Below, in pieces: positions 36,611 through 45,753 of a DNA stretch of 64,000 bases (within the stretch, counting starts at the first letter, position 1; every line of letters starts with the position of its first letter). The stretch is from Austropuccinia psidii (lineage: Eukaryota; Basidiomycota; Pucciniomycetes; Pucciniales; Sphaerophragmiaceae): assembly GCA_023105745.1 (NCBI GenBank), contig JALGQZ010000014.1, positions 2,761,888 to 2,825,887 of the forward strand, in the 5' to 3' direction. Under the pieces are notes generated by a model. It saw only the letters and a program-made list of their open reading frames with translations. It ran no database searches and was not told the origin of the DNA. The translations under genes and the position numbers were made by a program.

Positions 36611-36833
36611 TTTGGGGGCCCAGCCGTGATATTTTACCTGTGACATATTTTTTTTACTCTTTTTAAATCTTTTTTTGTATATTGAAAAATTTAAAAACAT
36701 ATAAAAAATAGCTATAATTCAAAAATCAATAAAAAAATAATTTTTTCAATACTATAAGTGAGGCTTATATTTTAATTTCTTTTTTGAAATATTCATTTTT
36801 TACTTAATTAATTAGTTTTTTCATTAATTTTAG
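36611..36833 (+). other. Leader of 2b: primer-binding site and predicted intron 1
   Basis: The primer-binding site TTTGGGGGCCCAGCCGTGA is at 36611-36629. The intron-1 donor CTATAA|GTGAGGC ends an exon at 36757 and the acceptor TTAATTTTAG ends at 36833 (76 nt). In this copy exon 2 starts TA rather than TG, so the split start codon is mutated; copies 2a and 2c keep TG. Confidence 0.55.
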
Positions 36834-37744
36834 TATCTCACAACGTGGTAAGACAAGAAAACATTGAAACAGCCTCAACAGTAACCAGCATTATTCCTGC
36901 CAGTACTGTTAATTCTGATCACAATAGTACTATTATTGTGACTCAGAATATTCAACCAGAGCCATTTTCTTCTGAATTAGTCAACTTGGAAATAAGTAAT
37001 ACTCTTCAGAAAGCCAAAGATTTGGCCAATAGTAAGTTTTTTGACGTCAAATTACTATTTCAAGCCTTTTTAACCATAATTATGCCTTCAACCAGATCAG
37101 GAGCCAGCTATAACCCCTCAAGCAGCTCCCAGAAAGGTAATAGACATGATTATGGCAGAGGCCAATCAGGTACAAAAGGAAAAGGGTCAGTTGATGACTT
37201 CCAAACAACTAAAATGGGTCATTCTGAAGCTGATAATACCATTTTACCTTCAAAAAGAGCTGACACCGTCACAACAAGCCTCAGTGGACATATATAAAGC
37301 CAGCCACAGTGCATACAACAATGCACTTCAGTTCAAGGAGTACCATATCCTTGCAGACCTGTGGAAGAATTGCATGAATTCTTACCTGACTGTGAGAAAA
37401 TTCCTGGGCCACCCCAATACTTCCAAATTGCTCAATGAATGGCATCCATTGATGGAGAAGAAAAACATGATGCTTTTGACACTAGAATGGAGGAAAAACA
37501 ACCCACCACCACCCAAACCAGTGCCAAAAACAGCACCAGTGGCCAGCAGAAGCAATTTCAATGTGAAAAAGCAGCCACAAACTCCAAACAAGGGCAAAGG
37601 GAAGGCACCAGCCCCAAACCTTACAGCCAGGGCTACAGAATCCCAAGGATTCAACAGGATGCCATGGAAAATGTATTTCAGATGGCCAGAACCATGATGG
37701 AATTACAAAAGAAGGAGGAAGCCAGATTAAAATATCAAAAATGA
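36834..37744 (+). pseudogene. ORF1 of family-2 element 2b
   Basis: Exon 2 is 36834-37031 (VRQENIETASTVTSIIPAST ... LQKAKDLAN). Intron 2 is 37032-37095 and exon 3 starts at 37096 with phase kept: QEPAITPQAAPRKVIDMIMA, then LTPSQQASVDIYKASHSAYN, KEYHILADLWKNCMNS, NEWHP and a Pro/Lys-rich tract. A 1-nt deletion near 37610 shifts the frame; the true C-terminus QGYRIPRIQQDAMENVFQMA ... ARLKYQK then ends in TGA at 37742-37744, overlapping the gag-pol ATG. It is related to ORF1 of families 1 and 3 by the GW[NH]P region and helical C-terminus. Function unknown; it could be a separate N-terminal Gag-like or RNA-binding protein. Confidence 0.6.
37032..37095 (+). other. Predicted intron 2 of 2b with alternative ATG
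   Basis: Donor AATA|GTAAGT, acceptor CTTCAACCAG, 64 nt. The ATG at 37082-37084 starts MPSTRSGASYNPSSSSQ. Retention keeps exon 2 open straight into this frame, which before the later 1-nt deletion was continuous with gag-pol. Confidence 0.55.
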
Positions 37745-39272
37745 TTTCTGATACTTTTGATTGTATTCCAGAGTTGTATAAAGCTATTTCTGACGTAAAA
37801 AGTCATCTTTCTGATAAAAATACATCAATTTGTGACAATCTTAAAACAAATGACTTGAGTCTGAGCCGAATAAATGATACACTTAAATGCTTTGAAAGAG
37901 TTCTAAGAACAATCAAAACTTCCAATAATGATAATTCTTTTGGCATTAAGATAAATGAACAATCTGCCATCATTAAAGAATTAACAGACAAATATTCTAA
38001 ATTCAATATTGATGACATAATTGAAACAAGAATAAAACAAGCCATAAGCACTATCAAAGAAGATAATAAAAAAGCTCTTCATGATATTTCAAAATCATTT
38101 GCTGAAATGAAGACAAATATGGTTTCCCTGAAAAAGCATTTTGATACCTCAAGAGAGGAATTATCAAAATTAACAATAAAGTTAAATGAGGTTATATCTG
38201 ATAATACTAAACAAACAGAATTATGGAATGAGGTAACATATAAAGAGGATGATCATAAAAAGAATTTCATAAGCTCTATACAGAACTTGCAACATGAATT
38301 AAGAAATTCACAAAGGTGTAACAACAGTAAAATGAATGATATTGAACAACTGCTAAACACTTTACCAAGAATGTCTACACCTCTGAATCAAAATGAATAT
38401 GCAAGGATTCCCAATCCACAAGTATTGGATATTAAAAATTCACAGTTAAGAAATGAATTTTCTACTTCTTTTCATAACTTAGAACCATCAATGGACCAAG
38501 CACTCTTGAAAGAAGTTCCCAAACTTAAAGAATGACCTCACTTCAGTGGTGAAGGAGAGTATGACCATATGGAATTCATTAGAGGTATTGACATGATCAA
38601 AGAGGATTTTGAATTACCAGACACATTGGTAACAGCCAGATTTAACACCTTGTTTACCAAATCAGCTAACAGATAGTACATCAAAATAAGACAAGCACAT
38701 GGACACCAGAGTTGGACTTGTGGAAAACCCAAATCATCAACAAATGGGCAAATGATGCTTGGAGGTTTAAAGTTTAAAAAGCCTTTGAATCTGCCAAATT
38801 TAATGCTGATAAAGACAAATATTTACCATGGTTTTTCCAACAAAAAGACAGATTAACAGCATTATATCCTGACATGTCAGAATTTATGATCCATAGAAAA
38901 ATTCTGAGACAATGTGGAGGTGAGTTAGAGCATGCTATCAAAATCAGGACTACTGAGCAATCTTCAGCAGATGATATTATCAATATATTAGAAGAAATAA
39001 CCATCAGAACCAAAATTGGTTCTAGTAGGGGGAATCTCAAAACAAGGCTTAATACACCTTGGAAAGACTCTGTGGACAAAAGCCCCAAAGAAAATTCTAA
39101 TAATATTAAGTATAAATCTGCAGATACAGTCAGAGAGGGCCATATTTGCCAAAGCACCACCAATTTAGCAAATACATGTCCAAAGAAGAGAAAAATTAAT
39201 GAAATTGATATTGAAAAGGAACCTGATGTTGAAAAAGATGACATAATTGAAGACAATTCAGATGATAAGTAA
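37741..39272 (+). pseudogene. Gag of family-2 element 2b, broken
   Basis: The ATG at 37741 overlaps the ORF1 stop (ATGA). The first 264 codons form a coiled-coil-rich domain (SDVKSHLSDKNTSICDNLKT ... MDQALLKEVPKLKE), ended by TGG to TGA at 38533-38535. The Gag core follows (PHFSGEGEYDHMEFIRGIDM, TARFNTLFTKSA) with a 1-nt loss near 38715. Then LRQCGGELEHAIKIRTTEQS and a degenerate zinc knuckle GHICQSTTNLANTC in which the first Cys and the His are lost. Another stop at 39270-39272 separates it from pol. Capsid and nucleocapsid roles are expected for the family; this copy cannot supply them intact. Confidence 0.8.
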
Positions 39273-39329
39273 TCAATATTTTCTGAATCTTCAAAAGATA
39301 TAGAAAATATCAATGCAACTTTTGACATC

Positions 39330-41611
39330 ATGGAATCTTATTCCCACTTGCCACAATCGAGCAATGGTCAATTCAATTTATCAAAAGTTCAAGATGCACA
39401 ACTTATGAAAACAAAAACAAACAGGGGAAAATGTTATACAGCTGTTAACTCCTGCATAACAGAAGTGGTGATTGACAAAAATCCCACCAAACTTTTGCTT
39501 GACCCAGGAGCCTTCTGCTCTTTTGTTGGAAAATCTTTTCTTACGACTTGTGTACCAAATTTTGAAGACAAATTGTTACCAATTGATGGTATAAAATTCA
39601 ACAGTGCAAGTAATCCAATGAAAGCATTAGGAATTTTTCAGACCAATGTCATATTCCCACACATAAAGGGGAATTTAAGAATCACAGTTGAATTTTTTGT
39701 TATGGAAAATTGCTCTAGTACCCATTGTATATTGGGAAATGACTATTTAATCATGTATGGGATAGATTTGCATAACAACAAAGACAGATACTTTACTATT
39801 GGAGACAATAAGCGCCAAATATTTGCCTTTTTACCATTTAAAAGACAAATTACAGTAAACAAAGTATCACCAGTCAACTTAGAGTTAGAGAAATTCAAGT
39901 CTGAACAGTTAAATGAGGCTGAAATAAGCCTTCATCTGACTTATAAACGAGAAAATGAACTTTCTTCCCTTTTGTATGACCACAGAGGAGAATTTGCTCC
40001 AGACAAAGAACCTCTAGGAGCAATTATTGGTCATGAAGCTGACATCATTCTCAACATTGAGAGACCTTATCCACCACTCTTAAGAATACCTGCATATCCA
40101 GCAAGTCCAAAATCAAGAGAAGCTCTAGAAATTCATATCAAAGAACTGCTGGACCTTGGTGTAATAAGAAAAGTAGGCCACAATGAAGAAGTAGAAATAA
40201 CTACACCAGTCATAGTGGCATGGCATAATGGAAAATCCAGAATGGTTGGGGACTTTAGAGCTCTGAACAATTACACTGTTCCAGACAGATACCCAATACC
40301 AAAAATCCAAATTGCCCTTACTCAAATATCTCAAGCAGTGTATATAGCCACTATGGATGCCCTTAAAGGATTCCATAAAAATGTGGTTACACCAAGAGCA
40401 AGAAAATACTTGAGAATTATTGCTCATTGTGGAGTGTATGAGTACTTGAGGATGCCCTTTGGTATCAAAAATGCACCTTCACACTTCCAAAGAATGATGA
40501 ATGAAATCTTCCCTGAAGAACTCTCAGAGGGATGGTTAATCATTTACATTGATGACATTATTTTCTGTTCCAAGACTTGGGAGGAGCACATGTACAGATT
40601 GTCCAGATTTTTGACAAAAATTCAATCAGTAAACATGAAAATCTCCTTGAAGAAATGCCATTTTGGATTTAAAGAACTTAAGGTACTAGGGCATGTTGTA
40701 TCTGGTTTGTCCCCTGGAATTGACAAAAACAAAGTCACAGCAGTATTGTTAAAACCCATGCCTCAGAACAAAAAGGAAATTCAGTCATTCTTGGGTTTTT
40801 CAGGATATTACAGGCAACAAATTAAAGATTTTGCATCCAAAGCAAGACCACTTTATAAATTGTGTCACAAAGACACAGTATTTGAAGTGACTGCTAACAG
40901 AGTCAAAGCTTTTGAGTCTCTAAGAGAAGCCTTGACCACTGCTCCACTCTTACTGATGCCAGACTTTAAATTACCTTTCAAACTGTATATTGATGCATCA
41001 GGGGATGGAATAGGTGCTGCACTTCACCAAGTTCAGATCATAAATGATAAACCTGTAGAAGGACCCATATGTTTCATATCCAGGAGAATCAAACCAACTG
41101 AAGCCAGATATGGAGCAAGTCAAATGGAATGTCTATGCCTTGTCTGGGCCTTGGAGAAATTGAACTACTTCTTAAAGGGATGTGCGTTTGATGTGATAAC
41201 AGATTGTACAGCTGTCAAATCACTTTTAAAAATGAAAACACCCAACAGACATATGCTCAGATGGTAAATAGCCATACAAGAATACAGAGCCAATATGACT
41301 ATTGTTCATAAGGATGGGAATATTCATAAGAATGCAGATGGGCTAAGCAGATGGCCATTACCAAATAATATTGATAATCCTGCTTATGTGCCAGAAGAAG
41401 CTTCACCACAAATCCCAATAGAAGGAATAAGTGTTACAGACTTGAATACCACCTTCTTTGAAGAAGTCAGAAATACTTACACTCAAGATAAGAATTGTAG
41501 CATCTTATGCCAATTACTTAACAAAGACTGTAAAGACAACTCTCTAATACATGCCTTGGATGAAGTATGGAGGAAATCTTATGATGAAGGAAGATTTCAC
41601 CTACTGGATGG
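39330..41611 (+). pseudogene. Protease, reverse transcriptase, RNase H and integrase start of 2b
   Basis: One open frame of 645 codons (39330-41267) contains: a protease with [13 protein letters not shown] (residues 55-67; D-P-G instead of the usual D-S/T-G) and [10 protein letters not shown] (131-140); RT with [15 protein letters not shown] (301-315), [16 protein letters not shown] (375-390) and YIDD (406-409); and RNase H from [16 protein letters not shown] to [18 protein letters not shown] to TAA change at 41265-41267 stops it. The same frame continues with NADGLSRWP and the first integrase residues (EGRFHLLDG) until the deletion junction near 41612. It is the longest undamaged pol stretch after 1b. 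Confidence 0.9.
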
Positions 41612-42059
41612 TAAAAATAAAGCTTATGGTGTCCTGTCACACTGTTTGTGTGTCAGTATCCCTCAGATACACTCGTGGTTTGCAAGTGTATTCTGTAAAA
41701 CGTGGTTTGTATACAAGTGTTATTGAATTAACAATACACTTGACCACGCCTCAGCTGATGGTTTTTCAGTCAGAGGTGTCCTTATTCAGTCAAGAATACA
41801 GGACTTTATTAGTGGCTTATGTGTTTTTATATGCAAAACACGCCAAAAATAATAAGTTACTGTGGGTGTTAACCACGTAAAAAATACTCTTATAATATGA
41901 GTATGTATAAAAAAAAGGTAAAAAATATATAAAATATATACTTTTAAATAGAAATTACTCCTAAAAAGGATAAAACAATGATTAATAAGTCATAAAACAG
42001 AGAAAAAGACTTACTTGTAAGGTCCAAAAAAAGTCAAAAACACAGCCAGGCCCCCAAAA
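41612..42059 (-). other. Leader of truncated family-1 copy 1d
   Basis: Matches 50060-50502 of copy 1b almost base for base, starting within AAAAATAAAGCTTATGG. It has the primer-binding-site region (GGGGGCCTGGCTGTG, minus, ending at 42059) and an intact intron donor CCTTACAA|GTAAGT. Body, gag and pol of 1d are missing: the left end is fused to 2b. A 143-codon frame running from 2b into this leader is an artefact of the fusion. Confidence 0.8.
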
Positions 42060-42256
42060 TGTCAGGATGATACTATGATAAAGGTATAACTAGGCTAATT
42101 ACAACTTTAACTGTGTATGTGACACGGCAGAAAATGATTAAAATAGATTTATAAAGGTTTTATAATAAGATAAAAGGGTTCTACTATTGAGAAATAGTGG
42201 TGGTGAGCGCTATTGAGAACCCTGGGTGCAGGCTTTATCTGTTGGATTACAATAAT
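42060..42256 (-). repeat. LTR of copy 1d, left piece
   Basis: The first 197 bp (TGTCAGGATGATACTATG...) of the 1d 5' LTR, cut where 1b inserted. It continues after 1b at 51948-53179. Confidence 0.85.
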
Positions 42257-43695
42257 TGTCAGGCTGAGTCTATGATAAAGGTGTATATGAGTATTTACAA
42301 GCTTTAACTATGACTGTGACACGGTAAAAATGGTTTTAAAAGATGATAAGATTGATAATAAATGATTTAATTTAAGATTTAAAGGGCTTTACTATAGAGA
42401 TATAGTGGTGGTGAGCGCTGTTGAAAGCCCAGGGTGCAGCTTTACCTGTTGGATTACAATAATGAAGACTACAATACTTTAAATTAAGAGTATACCCGAT
42501 TATTTAACCAAGAGTAAAACTGTTTTTGACAGTTTACTACGTAGGTTATTCAAGAGCAGGATGAGGAAAGGCTTTTGGCTGTGAAAAGCCCTCCTTTTAT
42601 CCTAAAATTGAGGTGGAAAGGCTGCTAGACCTTTCCACATAGAGGAAGTGAAGATTTTTCACTCTCTATGACAGGCTTGTGGTTTGTAAACAGCCTGTAT
42701 ACCCTGTATTGGGCTCAGATGTGGTTTTGAAACCACATCTGGGCAGTTTTCACCAATACAGGGTGAAAATTTTCATCTGGGGACCTCACAACCTGATTCT
42801 GATGTGTATGACGCGTAGAATGCTGTACAGAAACTGTATGGGACCCAAGTATTGACTGACATATGAGGTATTGAAGTAAAAACATGCTTCTTCGTCTATT
42901 TGACACCTCATATTCATGGTTATGGGATATTATCCCATGGTAAGGCTGTATCTGACAGCAGGTGGGATTTTGACCTTAAAATGGTCATAACTCTGTCAGT
43001 TTTTGAGATATCAAGCTCAAAGTTGGTTCATTGAATATCTCTGTATGAGCTCTACACAATGGTACCCAACTTGACATGGTTATCATTAAATATGACAAAG
43101 TTATCCCATGTACAAGTATTTTTGTACATTGGCGTGGTCTGGTCAAAAGCTGTATTAAGCTTGTTTGGCCAATAACTTCTGTTGTAGTTGAGTTATGAGG
43201 AAATGTATGGCACCATCAGATAGCCCTGATTGTGCTCTTTCCAAAAAGACCCCACTTTAAGTATCTCACCCTAAAACTGTAAAAGTTAGATGAGAGGTGA
43301 ATGCTTTGTTCATCCTTATTTGGCCTGAATTTGACCATAACTCAAGTAATACTGGTGCTAGCTCAGTTTGGCTGGCACCATTAGATAGCCCTGGCTTAGA
43401 GCTTCATTTTGAATACCCATTTGATGGGGTTAAGCCTCTCCTTCTAGATTTTAGATGAGAGGTGAAAATTAAGGTTTATGCTCAGCAATAACTTTGAGCA
43501 GGAATAACTTTGTTATTTCTTGTCCTATGGTGATGGGACTTATATTTTCAGAAAGAGGTGAGTTTCCTCTTTCTTTTGATACCTTTTGAGCTAATTTGGC
43601 TCAGCTCCATGTTTTGGTGGTATCCTGGCTATACCATTGGTTTATGGTATTTTGGCTGTCATGCTTGTGCTCTGGTTTTGAGTCACAGGCTGACA
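42257..43695 (-). repeat. 3' LTR of 1b
   Basis: TGTCAGGCTGAG...TCACAGGCTGACA on the plus strand. The polypurine tract lies at 43712-43696 (minus TTTTTAGAGGGAGGGTA). It contains the nested inverted repeat at 42701-42764. Confidence 0.9.
42701..42764. promoter_or_regulatory. Nested inverted repeat in LTR-1
   Basis: Outer 12-bp arms ACCCTGTATTGG (42701-42712) and CCAATACAGGGT (42753-42764) are perfectly complementary. They enclose an inner 11-bp pair AGATGTGGTTT / AAACCACATCT (42717-42740, 2-nt loop). The inner pair recurs in the other LTR-1 copies (near 50961, 52199, 17640, and degraded at 15855 and 7590). It may fold in RNA or bind a dimeric protein. The regulatory role is inference. Confidence 0.45.
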
Positions 43696-43719
43696 TACCC
43701 TCCCTCTAAAAAAGGCTCA

Positions 43720-45750
43720 TTATTGATGAGACTGTTCAGTCCTCCTAGAGGCTCTGAATCTCCTTAAATGAAGGTTCCCATCTGGTATGGCCTCCTCTGC
43801 CAACCATTTGTCTTTGTCAGCTGTCTGGTTCTTAAATCTGACTAGATATTGTCTCTGATCTTTCCCATTAAGTCTGATTTTTCTGGCCCTGATGATTTTA
43901 CTCACAGGTCCAGGAGAGTCTTCTCCTTCCACTATTTCTGGTGGAGTGGTGTTCTTCTTTCTGGAGGGGAATTTATCTTCCTCTGTTTGGAAGTATGGTT
44001 TCACCAGGCTCACTGGAAAGACTGGGTGTTTCCTAGAAAACTCCTCAGTGAGCTTGACCTCTACTGCATTCTTCCCTATCAGCTTAATGATAGTGAAGGG
44101 CCCTACAAATGAGTCTCTCATTTTCTTGGGTCCTTTGAGATTGTTAAAGTTCAGTTTAGACACTAACACCTGGTCCCCTTCCTTGAAGTCAGGTTCCATA
44201 TGTGATTTGTCCCACCTTTGCTTATTATACTCTTTGGCCTCAGCTATGCATTTGGCAGCAGTATCACAGGCTTTCTTCCACATATCATGGAAGTCTTTGG
44301 CTGTGGGGTGGATGGTCAGAAGATTTTTCTTCAAGTGATCCACAGGTAACAGGGGATTCCACCCTTTCTCTACCAGTGCAGGTGTTTTTCCTGTGGTAGA
44401 GTGCTGGCTTGTATTATAAGCCAGTTGGACTGCTGGTAAGAGGGTGACCCAATCATGGGTATATCCCTCATGGTCCTTGTATTCCATGCCATAGGCACAG
44501 AACCTCCTGAGGATGTCCTCCATTGTTTGGATCATCCTCTCAGCTAGGCCATCTGTTTGTGGATGGTAAGCTGTGGAAAAAGCAAGCTTGGTGCCTAGCA
44601 TGTCATATAAATTGGTCCAAAATTCAGATGTGAATTTTGGGTCCCTATCACTAATTATGATCTTAGGGACTCCACAGGTGGATATGATGTTATTCCAAAA
44701 TAACAGAGCAGTGTCCATGGCTGTGTCCTCTTTATGGCATGGTAGACATTTCATGCTCTTGCTGAACCTACCAACTATGATTAGGCAGGCATTGTAGTTT
44801 TCTTTGCCTCCTGGGACAAGTCCTGTGACCCAGTCCATGTTGATGGTTTCCCATGGGTGTTTGGGTTCTTCTATGTGTTGAAGCAACCCATATTTCTTCC
44901 CATGCTTTCTATTTGCCTTTTGGCATCTTTCACAATTGTTGATGTATTCACTCAACTCTTGCTCCCACTTGGGCCACCAAGCTGTGCTTGCTACCCTCTC
45001 TTTAGTCCTGTCTTCACTCATGTGTCCCATGTAGGGGCAGTCATGGCATTCCTGCAGGATTAAAGAAATGTGGTATCTGTCTATCACTGTGAGTGCACTG
45101 GTGTGCTTATCTCTGTGATAAATCAGCCCATCTATAAGGAAGAATTTATTGTCCTCATAGGCCCTCAACCAGGATTCCTCCAGCTGGGTTTCCAGTTCTG
45201 GGCTCCTGTATTTTTGTTGAAGGAGTTGGAGTAGTATGCTGCACTGTTTGTGTTTAGCATATGATTTCAGCACTGCATTGAAAAATTCATTGTGCAGTTC
45301 TGAGGAACTTATTCCCAGTATGGGGGGTTCTATCCCTTCTGAATCAGTGTTTCCACTGTCAAGGGTACCACTCCCTGGTGCCCATTCAGAGAATCTGAAG
45401 TTCTTCTTCCTATTTATTTCCATAAAATGGATAGGAATTTTTGCAGCAACTTCAGGGTCATAAGCTGGATTGCTTTTGACATTGTCCAGTGGCCATCTGC
45501 TAAGGCCATCTGCATTGGTATGGCTTTTACCTTCCTTGTATATGATGGTCATGTTCCCTCTATACTCCTGGATAGCTATTTGCCATCTCAGCATGTGTCT
45601 ATTAGTAGTCTTCATGTTTAGAAAAGACTTCAAGGCTGTGCAGTCTGTATAGACTTCAAAGACTGCACCCTCCAAATAATAATGGAGTTTTTCTAGAGCC
45701 CAGACTAGACATAGACATTCTGTCTGGGTGGCCCCATACCTGGCTTCTGA
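43720..45750 (-). pseudogene. RNase H end, integrase and chromodomain of 1b
   Basis: The frame is uninterrupted after the stop at 45753-45751 (651 residues counted from the Met-read codon at 45675). RNase H Asp at residue 11 (YTDCTALK) and NADGLSRW (54-61). Integrase zinc finger H211, H218, C248, C251. Catalytic D281 (NMDWVTG), D343 (SDRDPKF) and E379 (GLAERM), with 35 residues between D343 and E379 as in the D,D(35)E family. GPF module near 525 and a chromodomain-like segment at about 596-640 ([20 protein letters not shown]). In chromoviruses this domain directs insertion to marked chromatin. All catalytic residues are present; a nonsense codon upstream is the only break. Confidence 0.9.
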
Positions 45751-45753
45751 ATC

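Larger units (their letters stand above)
34805..41611 (+). mobile_element. Family-2 element 2b, 3' end deleted
   Basis: Layout: 5' LTR, primer-binding site, spliced leader, ORF1, gag, PR, RT, RNase H and the first residues of INT, all on the plus strand. It inserted into the INT gene of 3b (left flank caaat, 34800-34804). The sequence passes directly into a family-1 leader at about 41612, so its integrase, 3' LTR and right flank are gone. Confidence 0.85.

Noticed and set aside
41295..41726. A 143-codon frame spanning 41.3-41.7 kb as a novel gene
   Set aside because: It is 2b pol running by chance into the reversed 1d leader across a deletion junction.
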